Origin: an uncultured Prevotella sp.
GTDB taxonomy: Bacteria > Bacteroidota > Bacteroidia > Bacteroidales > Bacteroidaceae
Length of the DNA stretch: 38,703 bases
NCBI GenBank assembly: GCA_945833995.1
Contig: CAMAGM010000009.1
Span: 1-38,703, forward strand
Reading direction: 5' to 3'
Shown here: positions 10,101 to 18,254 of the stretch, one piece after another
How the letters are laid out: every line of letters starts with the position of its first letter
Numbering within the stretch: position 1 is the stretch's first letter
Notes under the pieces: model-generated
Databases searched by the model: none
Seen by the model: the letters and a program-made list of their open reading frames with translations, nothing else
Told to the model about the DNA's origin: nothing
Position numbers and translations under genes: made by a program

Positions 10101-10265
10101 CGCGACTTGCGCCTGCGCCATGCCGAGCAGCTCATACTGCGGAGCCAGCTCTCAGTGAGTGAAATTAGCTATAAAGTCGGATTCAACAATCCACGCTATT
10201 TCTCCAAATATTTCAAGGAAAAGTATGGCGTTATACCCTCGCAATACAAAAAAGACACCATTTAA
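7164..10265 (+). CDS. HTCS-like transmembrane regulator: beta-propeller (Reg_prop) sensor, Y_Y_Y domain, one TM, coiled linker, AraC HTH; no recognizable kinase or receiver
   Basis: RLDTRDGLSNSQVNCILKDSKGFVWIGTRYGLDRYDG; YYY region RYNENQFTIQMAS...; TM WWAYVFYILLAVGLIYLW; C-terminal AraC MSEALNMSRVHLYKRLTAITGMTPSEFIRDLRLRHAEQLI. Confidence 0.9.
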   Translation: MRRTYKTMSVIFALLLTMTSWASKPDLKFKRLDTRDGLSNSQVNCILKDSKGFVWIGTRYGLDRYDGTRFRVFQANIKDTTTLINDYVDKLYEDIDGYIWVQQETRYCVYNPKTERFVRDLTPWTKKAHVEGNVEKVHIDQRKNYWIKAWDHDLFYYNPRTGKRATFVMGKERNGVKENVRITSFADYGRSTLMVTDRGIITCFDGEKGRVAWVSNHVAKLRASEVLDYRLYIDRHGNYWVLGGGRCHVYSHSHKRWFDSLNDYLKVRGLAALSGNVVTWDVMEDLDGRVWVATDHDGLYIIDFQQKDIYNYTNDKANDKTISDISLVKLYCDPEGQMWIGTYTGGVNQVVRSNANVSNFFLGSVNTVVEDHEGNYWLGTNEMGLIRYNPSTRNSQTFNMANAGLSSNVIVASLCASDGTLWFGTYGGGVIRYANGKFTSMRKGDKPGCVADDNVWAVVESPDKNIWIGTLGGGVQCIENGTETITTYNQANSHLSSNYVSSMQMTDAGWIVVGTSNNYSLIDPKTRKVVNMKLDQDSSRMTAVTASNTQVYMDSRGLVWYCSPAGVHVLDNSTGRVTLIDQMAGLAGNSVCAVIEDSKHNVWVTTEYGVSCILMTSAKGHWNFDIRNYNNRDGLQPGPYNQRSMCLTRDGKVLVGGSMGIDIIEPEQLSRQVVSGKPLFSGFQLYGQQIEVGKDYDGRVVLPEALNESRQLTLRYNENQFTIQMASDQGLIGNRSQYVYMIEGFSDKWMKTEAGNPNISLTGLAPGSYTLVVKLLDDRNQMGQVESRLNIVITPPFWGTWWAYVFYILLAVGLIYLWHKRTIRKLHLEKLKMEAEVEKRKKREAADAYNNMNEDLRGAFDTILTRLDTLMSGENNEHRYEQQQEIFGNVESLMSTVNDTLSASTKSEERKEFIEPKISDMQIVSLDQRLVDAATAYVEENLSNGDITVETMSEALNMSRVHLYKRLTAITGMTPSEFIRDLRLRHAEQLILRSQLSVSEISYKVGFNNPRYFSKYFKEKYGVIPSQYKKDTI

Positions 10266-10300
10266 TAACATTTTAGCACCTCTTTATCGGGAATAATGGC

Positions 10301-10308
10301 TAATTTTG
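10301..10308 (+). promoter_or_regulatory. Putative -7 element TAATTTTG upstream of the GH31-GH2-GH3 genes
   Basis: Matches TAnnTTTG, 42 bp upstream of the ATG; no clear -33 TTTG. Confidence 0.45.
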
Positions 10309-10349
10309 CACCGACAATCTGACAATAACTAAAATAAAAGAATAAGGAC

Positions 10350-13307
10350 ATGAGTTTAAGACTCCTATTAGTTTCGGCATTGCTTGCCACCTCTTTCGGC
10401 ACAGCTGTCAACGCCGACGCGGCTGCCTACCAGCGCGACGGCAGAAAGATTAGTCTTGAGATTCCTCAGACAAGTAAGAACAACGTCAGGGCAATGCGCC
10501 TCACGGTCGTCAGCGACGACATCATTCGAGTTGAGGCTACTCCCGACGAAGCTATACCAAACAAGCGGAAGAGCCTCGTAGTGGTCAACCGCGAGGGAAA
10601 GTACAAGGCTGACGTGAAGGAAGACGACAGTAGCCTCACGCTGCAGACGGCAAAGCTCACAGTGACCGTTGACAAGGCTACGGGTAAGCTGACATTCATC
10701 GACAGGACAACAGGAAAGGTGCTGCTCAAGGAAGCCGACGGCAGCAAGACTTTCACACGCTACGTCTCCTCGCAGACAGAACTGCCAGAGAACTATCGTC
10801 CTACTTCGCCCGACGAGGTGAACTGGGGCAAGACCTCCGATTTGAATAAACTGTCATTGGAAGACCGCTCTGGCTACTCCTGGCACGCACTCTTCGAGAG
10901 CGATCCCAACGAGGCTTTCTACGGCTTGGGTCAGCACCAGTCGGAGGAAATGAACTACAAGGGACGCAACGAGGAACTTTTCCAGTACAACACAAAGGTG
11001 TCAATCCCATTCGTAGTAAGCAACAAGAACTACGGCATTCTCTGGGATTCCTATTCCTACGGTCGTTGGGGTAATCCCAACAACTATCAGCAGCTCCACC
11101 GTGCCTTCAAACTCTACGACAAAAACGGCAAGCTTGGCTCGCTCTCCGGAACATACACCGAGAACACGGGCAAGATAATCGAGCGCGCAGAGGACTCTAT
11201 CTACTATGAGCACTCTGGCGTGGTTGGCCTGCTGCCACAGGACATCAACCTTGGCAACTCCAATGTCGTATATCAGGGCGAGATAGAGGCTCCACAGACG
11301 GCAAAATACCGTTTCATTCTCTACTATTCAGGCTATGTGAAGGTCTATATGGGCGGTCGCCTCGTTGTGCCAGAGCGTTGGCGCACGGCTTGGAACCCCA
11401 ATGCCTACAAGTTTGAGGTAGATCTGAAGAAGGGCGAGCGAACTCCGCTCCGCATTGAGTGGCAGCCCGACGGTGGCGTTGCCTACTGCGGTCTCCGTGC
11501 CGCCACTCCACAGACTGAGGCTGAGCAGGGTAGGGTGTCTATCTGGGCTGAGATGGACAAGGAGATGGACTACTACTTCATTGCCGGCAACAACTATGAC
11601 GACGTAATCAAGGGCTACCGCTTCCTCACAGGTCGTGCCCAGGTGATGCCAAAATGGGCGATGGGCTTCTGGCAGAGCCGCGAGAAGTATAACACCCAGG
11701 CAGAGGTGGAAGGTGTGCTCGGTGAGTTCCGCAAGCGTCAGATTCCAGTGGATGTCATGGTTCAGGACTGGCTCTATTGGGAGCAGGACAAGTGGGGCAG
11801 CTTCAAGTTCGACCTCAAGCGTTTCCCTGATCCAAAGGGAATGGTTGACTACATTCACGACAACAACGCCCGCATACTCATCTCACACTGGCCAAAATAC
11901 TATTCTTCGACCGATAACTACAAGGCTTTCGACAAGAATGGCTGGATGTATCAGCAGGCTATAAAGGACAACATCCGCGACTGGGTTGGCCCTGGCTATC
12001 TCGGCTCTTTCTACGATGCATATTCCGCAGGAGCAAGAAAACTGTTCTGGCAGCAGATGCACGACAATCTCTACACCCTCGGCATCGACTGCTGGTGGAT
12101 GGACGCATCGGAGCCTAACGTACGCGACTGCACTCCTATCGAGTATCGCAAGTTGCTCTGCGGTCCTACCGCCATGGGCACAAGCGAGGAGTATTTCAAT
12201 GCCTACTCGGTTGTAAATGCCGATGCCATCTACAACGGTCAGCGCTCGGTTGACAACAACAAGCGTGTGCTCCTGCTCACCCGAAGCGGATTTGCTGGCG
12301 AGCAGCGTTTCAGCACCGCTACTTGGAGTGGCGACATAGGCACTCGTTGGGAGGACATGCGCGCACAGATGACCGCTGGACTCAACTTCTCAATGGCTGG
12401 CGTTCCTTTCTGGGGAATGGACCAGGGTGGCTTCTGCGTTGAGAACCGCTATGTTGCCGCACAGCAGCTCTTCGACAAGTCGGGCTATGAGAACGAGGAT
12501 CTCAAGGAGTGGCGTGAGCTTAACGCACGCTGGAACCAGTTCGGTTGCTTCATTCCTCTCTACCGTACCCACGGACAGTGGCCTTTGCGTGAGGTTTGGA
12601 ACCTCGCTCCAGAGGGACACCCCTGCTACAACACCATCGTATATTACGACAAGCTCCGCTATCGCATGATGCCTTACCTCTATTCCATGGCTGGTTGGGT
12701 GAACTACAAGGACTACACCATGCTACGTGGTTTGGTCATGGACTTCGGTTGCGACGAGAAGGTGCTCAACATCGGCGACCAGTGGATGTTCGGTCCTGCT
12801 TTCATGGCTTGTCCTGTCGGCACTTACAAGGCTCGTTCCCGCGATGTCTATTTCCCAAAGCAGTGTGGTTGGTACGACCTCTATACTGGCAAGAAGTATG
12901 CTGGCGGACAGACGGTATCCGTGCCTGCTCCTTACGAGAAGATGCCCGTTTTCGTACGCGAGGGTGCCATAGTTCCTTTCGGTCCTGAGATTCAGTGGAG
13001 CGACGAGAAGAAGCCTGAGCTGATCAACCTTTATGTATATACAGGTGCTAATGGCGAGTTTGAGCTTTACGAGGACGAGGGCACTAACTACAACTATGAG
13101 AAGGGCAAGTCGTCGAAGATTCTCTTCCAGTGGGACGATGCCTCACAGACCCTCACCATAGGCACACGCCGTGGCTCATTCAACGGAATGTTGAAAAACC
13201 GCCGCTTCAATGTCGTGCTTGTCAAGGAAGGCACAGCACTCAACCTCGACAATCCTCAGGGCAAGGAGGTTCAGTACAATGGAAAGGCAGTTAATGTGAA
13301 ATTCTGA
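10350..13307 (+). CDS. Glycoside hydrolase family 31 (alpha-xylosidase/alpha-glucosidase-like) with PA14-like insert
   Basis: 985 aa; FYGLGQHQSEEMNYKGR, VDVMVQDWLYWEQDKWGSFKFDLKRFPDPKGMVDYIH, DCWWMDASEPN nucleophile motif; PA14-like VYQGEIEAPQTAKYRFILYYSGYVKVYMGGRLV. Confidence 0.92.
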   Translation: MSLRLLLVSALLATSFGTAVNADAAAYQRDGRKISLEIPQTSKNNVRAMRLTVVSDDIIRVEATPDEAIPNKRKSLVVVNREGKYKADVKEDDSSLTLQTAKLTVTVDKATGKLTFIDRTTGKVLLKEADGSKTFTRYVSSQTELPENYRPTSPDEVNWGKTSDLNKLSLEDRSGYSWHALFESDPNEAFYGLGQHQSEEMNYKGRNEELFQYNTKVSIPFVVSNKNYGILWDSYSYGRWGNPNNYQQLHRAFKLYDKNGKLGSLSGTYTENTGKIIERAEDSIYYEHSGVVGLLPQDINLGNSNVVYQGEIEAPQTAKYRFILYYSGYVKVYMGGRLVVPERWRTAWNPNAYKFEVDLKKGERTPLRIEWQPDGGVAYCGLRAATPQTEAEQGRVSIWAEMDKEMDYYFIAGNNYDDVIKGYRFLTGRAQVMPKWAMGFWQSREKYNTQAEVEGVLGEFRKRQIPVDVMVQDWLYWEQDKWGSFKFDLKRFPDPKGMVDYIHDNNARILISHWPKYYSSTDNYKAFDKNGWMYQQAIKDNIRDWVGPGYLGSFYDAYSAGARKLFWQQMHDNLYTLGIDCWWMDASEPNVRDCTPIEYRKLLCGPTAMGTSEEYFNAYSVVNADAIYNGQRSVDNNKRVLLLTRSGFAGEQRFSTATWSGDIGTRWEDMRAQMTAGLNFSMAGVPFWGMDQGGFCVENRYVAAQQLFDKSGYENEDLKEWRELNARWNQFGCFIPLYRTHGQWPLREVWNLAPEGHPCYNTIVYYDKLRYRMMPYLYSMAGWVNYKDYTMLRGLVMDFGCDEKVLNIGDQWMFGPAFMACPVGTYKARSRDVYFPKQCGWYDLYTGKKYAGGQTVSVPAPYEKMPVFVREGAIVPFGPEIQWSDEKKPELINLYVYTGANGEFELYEDEGTNYNYEKGKSSKILFQWDDASQTLTIGTRRGSFNGMLKNRRFNVVLVKEGTALNLDNPQGKEVQYNGKAVNVKF

Positions 13308-13318
13308 TAGGATAGAAG

Positions 13319-15826
13319 ATGAAGAAAACAATAGCACTCTTTTGCCTCTTGTTGGGTGTTGCCGCAAGCAACGCCCGCGAGAGGCTTAATTTTGATAAAG
13401 GGTGGCGATTCTGCCTTGCCGACTCGGCTCAGATGTCGTCGCCACGTTATAATGACAGCAAGTGGCGCACTCTTAACCTGCCCCACGACTGGGCTATAGA
13501 GGGCGATTTCTCTGCATCGGCTCCTTCGGGCAACAGCGGTGGCGCACTACCTGGTGGCACCGGCTGGTATCGAAAGACCTTTACCGTTGATGCCGCTGAC
13601 CGTGATAAGCAGTTCTACATCGATTTCGACGGCGTGTATATGAACTCCACGGTGTGGATCAATGGTACAAAGCTTGGCACGCGCCCCTACGGCTACAGCT
13701 CATTCCGTTACGACCTCACGCCTTTCCTCAAGTTTGGCGAGAAGAATGTCGTTGCCGTGCGTGTTGACAACAGTGACCAACCCAACAGCCGTTGGTACAG
13801 CGGTTGTGGAATTTATCGTCACGTCTGGCTCAACAAGACTGAGAAGGTTCATGTGGCTCATTGGGGAACCCACGTCGTGGCAGAGGGCAACAAGGTGAAG
13901 GTCGATGTGCAGATTGACAATCTTACGGGCACCGACCAGAAGGTCATCGTGAGGAATAGGGTAGTGGATGCTACGGGAAAGACCGTGGGACAGACGCAGA
14001 AGTCGTTCACCTCGAAGGGTGCCATTCCCATGCTCACCATTTATCCGCCGAAGCCTGTCGATCCAAAGCTCATTACCGTCAGCTCTGTCGTCTCTGTAAA
14101 GAAACCACAACTCTGGTCGTGCGACAACCCCAATGTCTATACTGTTGTGACCACCATAGAGCAGAACGGCAAGGTGCTCGACACTTACGAGACCACAACC
14201 GGATTCCGCAGCTTCAAGTTCGATGCCGCCAAAGGCTTCTCGCTCAACGGCAAGTCGATGAAGCTCAACGGTGTCTGCCAGCACCACGACCTCGGATGCC
14301 TTGGGGCCGCCATCAACGAGGACGCACTGCATCGTCAGCTACGCATCTTGAAGGAGATGGGAACCAACGCCGTGCGCTGCTCACACAATCCTCCTGCTCC
14401 CGAACTGCTCGCTATGTGCGACACCATGGGCTTGATTGTCATGGACGAGTCGTTCGACATGTGGCGCCGCCGCAAGACGCAGAACGACTATGCCCGATTC
14501 TTCGACGAGTGGGCTGAGCGCGACCTTACCGACCTTGTGCTGCGCGACCGCAACCATCCTTCCATACTCATGTGGAGCATAGGAAACGAAGTGCTTGAAC
14601 AGTGGTCGTCGGCCGATGCCGACAATCTCACGGCAGAGCAGGCTAACCTCATTCTCAACGCTGGTCACGACGCCTCTACGCTTGCCCACGGCGAGGAACT
14701 GAGCGTCAATTCAATCCTCACGCGCAACCTCTGCGCCATTATCCGCCGTTACGACACCACGCGCCCCATCACGGCTGGCTGCAACGAGCCTGACCCAAAG
14801 AACCACCTCTTCAAGAGTGGCGCGCTGGACATCATCGGTTTCAACTATCACCACCAGTGGGTGAAGGATGTTCCGCAGAACTTCCCTGGCAAGCCTTTCA
14901 TCTTCTCAGAGAGCGTGTCGGCTCTTCAGACACGTGGCTTCTACATGATGCCAAGCGACTCTGTCTATACAGCCCCAGTAGAGTGGTGGCTGCCTTATAG
15001 CGACCCCTCGTTCCAGTGCTCTGCCTACGACAACATGCACGCCTCGTGGAGCTCAACCCACGAGGAGACATGGGACGTTGTGAAGCACAACGACTTCGTC
15101 GGCGGACAGTTCATCTGGACAGGCTTCGACTACATTGGCGAGCCTACGCCCTACGGCTTCCCTGCCCGTAGTAGCTATTTCGGCATTGTCGATCTTGCAG
15201 GCTTCCCCAAGGACTCCTACTATATGTATCAGAGCGAGTGGACCGACAAGCAGGTGCTCCATCTCTTCCCTCATTGGAACTGGCTCGACGGACAGGACAT
15301 TGACCTCTGGTGCTACTACAACAATGCCGACGAGGTTGAGCTCTTCGTCAATGGCATTTCGCAGGGAGTGAAATCCAAGGCAGACAGCCATCAGTATCAC
15401 CTCATGTGGCGCGTCAAGTTCGAGCCTGGCGAGGTGAAGGCAGTGGCACGCAAGGACGGCAAGGTTGTTGCCGAGAAGACCATCCGCACGGCTGGTGCTC
15501 CCTCGCAGTTGCACCTTTCTTCCGACCGCCCCCATTTCGGCAACAATCCTAATGGCGACAATCTTGCCTTCATCACTGTAGAGGTGCTCGACAAGGACGG
15601 CAATCTCTGCCCACGCGCCGAGGACCAAGTGTTCTTCGAGGTTGAGGGTGGCAGGATAGTAGGTGTCGATAATGGCAATCCAGTCTCCATGGAACGCTTC
15701 AAGGATACGAAGCGAAAGGCGTTCAACGGCAAGTGCCTCGTAGTCGTTGCCACCGACGGCGGCGATGTCACGCTGAAGGCAAAGGGGTATCAGTTGACTG
15801 GAAGTTCGATTGTCGTTAAGAGGTAA
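13319..15826 (+). CDS. Glycoside hydrolase family 2 (beta-galactosidase-like), secreted
   Basis: 835 aa; RLNFDKGWRFCLAD, LPHDWAIEGDF, GVCQHHDLGCLGAAINEDALHRQL, SIGNEVLEQW, FIFSESVSALQ. Confidence 0.93.
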   Translation: MKKTIALFCLLLGVAASNARERLNFDKGWRFCLADSAQMSSPRYNDSKWRTLNLPHDWAIEGDFSASAPSGNSGGALPGGTGWYRKTFTVDAADRDKQFYIDFDGVYMNSTVWINGTKLGTRPYGYSSFRYDLTPFLKFGEKNVVAVRVDNSDQPNSRWYSGCGIYRHVWLNKTEKVHVAHWGTHVVAEGNKVKVDVQIDNLTGTDQKVIVRNRVVDATGKTVGQTQKSFTSKGAIPMLTIYPPKPVDPKLITVSSVVSVKKPQLWSCDNPNVYTVVTTIEQNGKVLDTYETTTGFRSFKFDAAKGFSLNGKSMKLNGVCQHHDLGCLGAAINEDALHRQLRILKEMGTNAVRCSHNPPAPELLAMCDTMGLIVMDESFDMWRRRKTQNDYARFFDEWAERDLTDLVLRDRNHPSILMWSIGNEVLEQWSSADADNLTAEQANLILNAGHDASTLAHGEELSVNSILTRNLCAIIRRYDTTRPITAGCNEPDPKNHLFKSGALDIIGFNYHHQWVKDVPQNFPGKPFIFSESVSALQTRGFYMMPSDSVYTAPVEWWLPYSDPSFQCSAYDNMHASWSSTHEETWDVVKHNDFVGGQFIWTGFDYIGEPTPYGFPARSSYFGIVDLAGFPKDSYYMYQSEWTDKQVLHLFPHWNWLDGQDIDLWCYYNNADEVELFVNGISQGVKSKADSHQYHLMWRVKFEPGEVKAVARKDGKVVAEKTIRTAGAPSQLHLSSDRPHFGNNPNGDNLAFITVEVLDKDGNLCPRAEDQVFFEVEGGRIVGVDNGNPVSMERFKDTKRKAFNGKCLVVVATDGGDVTLKAKGYQLTGSSIVVKR

Positions 15827-15886
15827 GTTTTTGGGAATCTACCTTCTTCATTTACGTTATTTATTTTAAATCACATAAAAAAAACA

Positions 15887-18109
15887 ATGAAAAAACTATT
15901 GTCAACAGCTTTACTTGCTGCCACATTCTCAGTAGTCTGTGCGCAGCCTTCACCCCTCCCCAGGGGGGGGCAGGGGGTGGGCCCCACTGCCCTCTATCTT
16001 GACCCTAACGCTCCATTGGAGTCAAGGGTGCAGGATGCACTCTCACGCATGACGCTTCACGAGAAGGTCCAGTTGCTTCACGCTCAGAGTAAGTTCACTT
16101 CCGCCGGTGTGCCACGCCTTGGTATTCCAGAACTGAAAATGGCTGACGGCCCTCATGGCTGTCGTGCGGAGATTGAGTGGAACTCATGGAACTATGCCAA
16201 CTGGACCAACGACTCCATCGTGGCTTTCCCTTCGCTCACATGCCTCGTCTCGACATGGAACCGCGACCTTGCACGTCTTTATGGCGACAAGGTGAGCGAA
16301 GAGTTCGCCTATCGCGAGAAGGACATCATGCTCGGTCCTGGAACTACCATTGCCCGATGCCCATTCAACGGAAGAAGTTTCGAGTATATGGGCGAGGACC
16401 CTTATCTCGCCGGTGAGCTTGCAGTACCTTACATACAGGGCGCACAAAAGAACGGAGTGGCTTGCTGTCTAAAGCATTTCTTCCTCAACAACCACGAGGT
16501 GAACCGAATGACTGTCAATGTCAACGTCTCCGAGCGTGCCGTGGAGGAAATCTACCTGCCTGCCTTCGAGAAGTGTGTCAAGGAGTCTGGACTTTGGACT
16601 ATGATGGGCTCCTACAACAAATGGCTCAACGTACACTGCTGTCAGAACGACTCTCTCCTCAACGGCATATTGAAGAAGCGTTGGGGATTCGACGGAGCCG
16701 TTATCAGTGACTGGGGCGGATGCCACGACACTTGGGAGGCTGCCACTGGTGGTCTCGACATAGAGATGGGCTCTTTCACCAACGGTATGACCGCCGACAA
16801 CTCACAGGGCTACAATACCTACTTCCTTGCCGACCCATTCGAGAAACTGCTGCGTGAGGGCAAAATCTCTGAGGATATTCTCAACGACAAGGCTGCCCGA
16901 GTGTTGCGCACCATTTTCCGCACGGCAATGAATCCAAACAAGGTGCGTGGACGACTCTGCACCGACGACCATTACGACGTTTGCCGACAGGTGGGCGAGG
17001 AAGGTATAGTACTATTGAAGAATGGTAATATTGAAAAATTGAAGGAATCTATATTGCCCCTTGATGCCTCACGCTACAACCGCATCCTCGTTGTTGGCGA
17101 CAATGCCATACGCAACATGAGCCAGGGTGGCGGCTCGTCGGAGTTGAAGACCAAGCGCGACATCTCCCCGCTCGAAGGACTGAAGGCTGTTTATGGCGAC
17201 AGGATAGACTACGCACAGGGCTACTATGCCGGTCGCCCGATGTATGCACATGTTGAGGAACTCGACCCTGACAAGCAGGCAGAGCTGAAAGCTGAGGCAC
17301 TGGAGAAGGCAAAGCAGGCAGACCTCATCATCTTCATCGGTGGCATGAACAAGAATCATCAGCAGGACTGCGAGGGTGGCGACCGCCTTACCTACGACCT
17401 CTCCTATGGTCAGAACGAGCTGATAGCCGAACTTGCCAAGGTGCAGCCAAACATCATTGCCGTGATGTATGCCGGCAATCCTTACGCTACACCTTGGATA
17501 GACAAGGTTAAGGCTCTCGTGCAGTGCTGGTATCTTGGCTCAGAGTCAGGCCGTTCGCTTGCCAATGTCATTTCGGGCAAGGTAAATCCAAGCGGCAAAC
17601 TGCCTATCACCTTCGCAAAGAACATGATGGACTATCCTTGCTTCCAGTATGGCGAGGAGGGCTATCCAGGCATTCACGACCAAGTCTATTATAAGGAAGG
17701 CATCTACGTGGGCTACCGTCATTTCGACACCCGCAAGGTGCAGCCCCAGTTCCCCTTCGGCTTTGGTTTGAGCTACACCACATTCAAGTATGGAAAGCCA
17801 ACCATTTCTGGCAACACCGTATCGGTCAATGTAACCAATACCGGCTCTCGTGAGGGCAAGGAAATCGTGCAGTTCTATGTAGGCGATGTGAAATGTTCAG
17901 TCGATCGTCCTGTGAAGGAGCTCAAGGGCTTCGAAAAGGTTAGCCTTGCCCCTGGTGAGACAAAGACCGTCACTTACACCATAGCTCCACGCGACCTCCA
18001 GTTCTACGACGAGGCAACCCATCAGTGGAAGTCTGAGCCAGGCAAATTCAAGATTTATGTAGGTTCCAGCGAGCTTGACATTCGCGGAACGGTGGATTAT
18101 AATATTTAA
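15887..18109 (+). CDS. Glycoside hydrolase family 3 (beta-glucosidase-like), secreted
   Basis: 740 aa; MLGPGTTIARCPFNGRSFEYMGEDP, GAVISDWGGCHDTWEAATGGLDIEMG, C-terminal FnIII-like domain. Confidence 0.92.
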   Translation: MKKLLSTALLAATFSVVCAQPSPLPRGGQGVGPTALYLDPNAPLESRVQDALSRMTLHEKVQLLHAQSKFTSAGVPRLGIPELKMADGPHGCRAEIEWNSWNYANWTNDSIVAFPSLTCLVSTWNRDLARLYGDKVSEEFAYREKDIMLGPGTTIARCPFNGRSFEYMGEDPYLAGELAVPYIQGAQKNGVACCLKHFFLNNHEVNRMTVNVNVSERAVEEIYLPAFEKCVKESGLWTMMGSYNKWLNVHCCQNDSLLNGILKKRWGFDGAVISDWGGCHDTWEAATGGLDIEMGSFTNGMTADNSQGYNTYFLADPFEKLLREGKISEDILNDKAARVLRTIFRTAMNPNKVRGRLCTDDHYDVCRQVGEEGIVLLKNGNIEKLKESILPLDASRYNRILVVGDNAIRNMSQGGGSSELKTKRDISPLEGLKAVYGDRIDYAQGYYAGRPMYAHVEELDPDKQAELKAEALEKAKQADLIIFIGGMNKNHQQDCEGGDRLTYDLSYGQNELIAELAKVQPNIIAVMYAGNPYATPWIDKVKALVQCWYLGSESGRSLANVISGKVNPSGKLPITFAKNMMDYPCFQYGEEGYPGIHDQVYYKEGIYVGYRHFDTRKVQPQFPFGFGLSYTTFKYGKPTISGNTVSVNVTNTGSREGKEIVQFYVGDVKCSVDRPVKELKGFEKVSLAPGETKTVTYTIAPRDLQFYDEATHQWKSEPGKFKIYVGSSELDIRGTVDYNI

Positions 18110-18112
18110 TTA

Positions 18113-18254
18113 TAGAGGTGAGAGGTGAGTGGTGAGAGGTGAGAGATTTGTCATAGCCTTGATTTTAGGTCGTTGACTGCGCAGTGCAGTATTCTCTCAC
18201 CTCTCCCCCCTCACCTCTCCCCCCTCACCTCTTCCTCTCACTCCTCACCTCTCT
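18113..18254. repeat. Low-complexity inverted repeats gtgagaggtgag / ctcacctctccccc between convergent genes, likely bidirectional terminator
   Basis: gagaggtgagaggtgagtggtgagaggtgagag (left) versus ctctcacctctcccccctcacctctcccccctcacctc (right). Confidence 0.7.
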
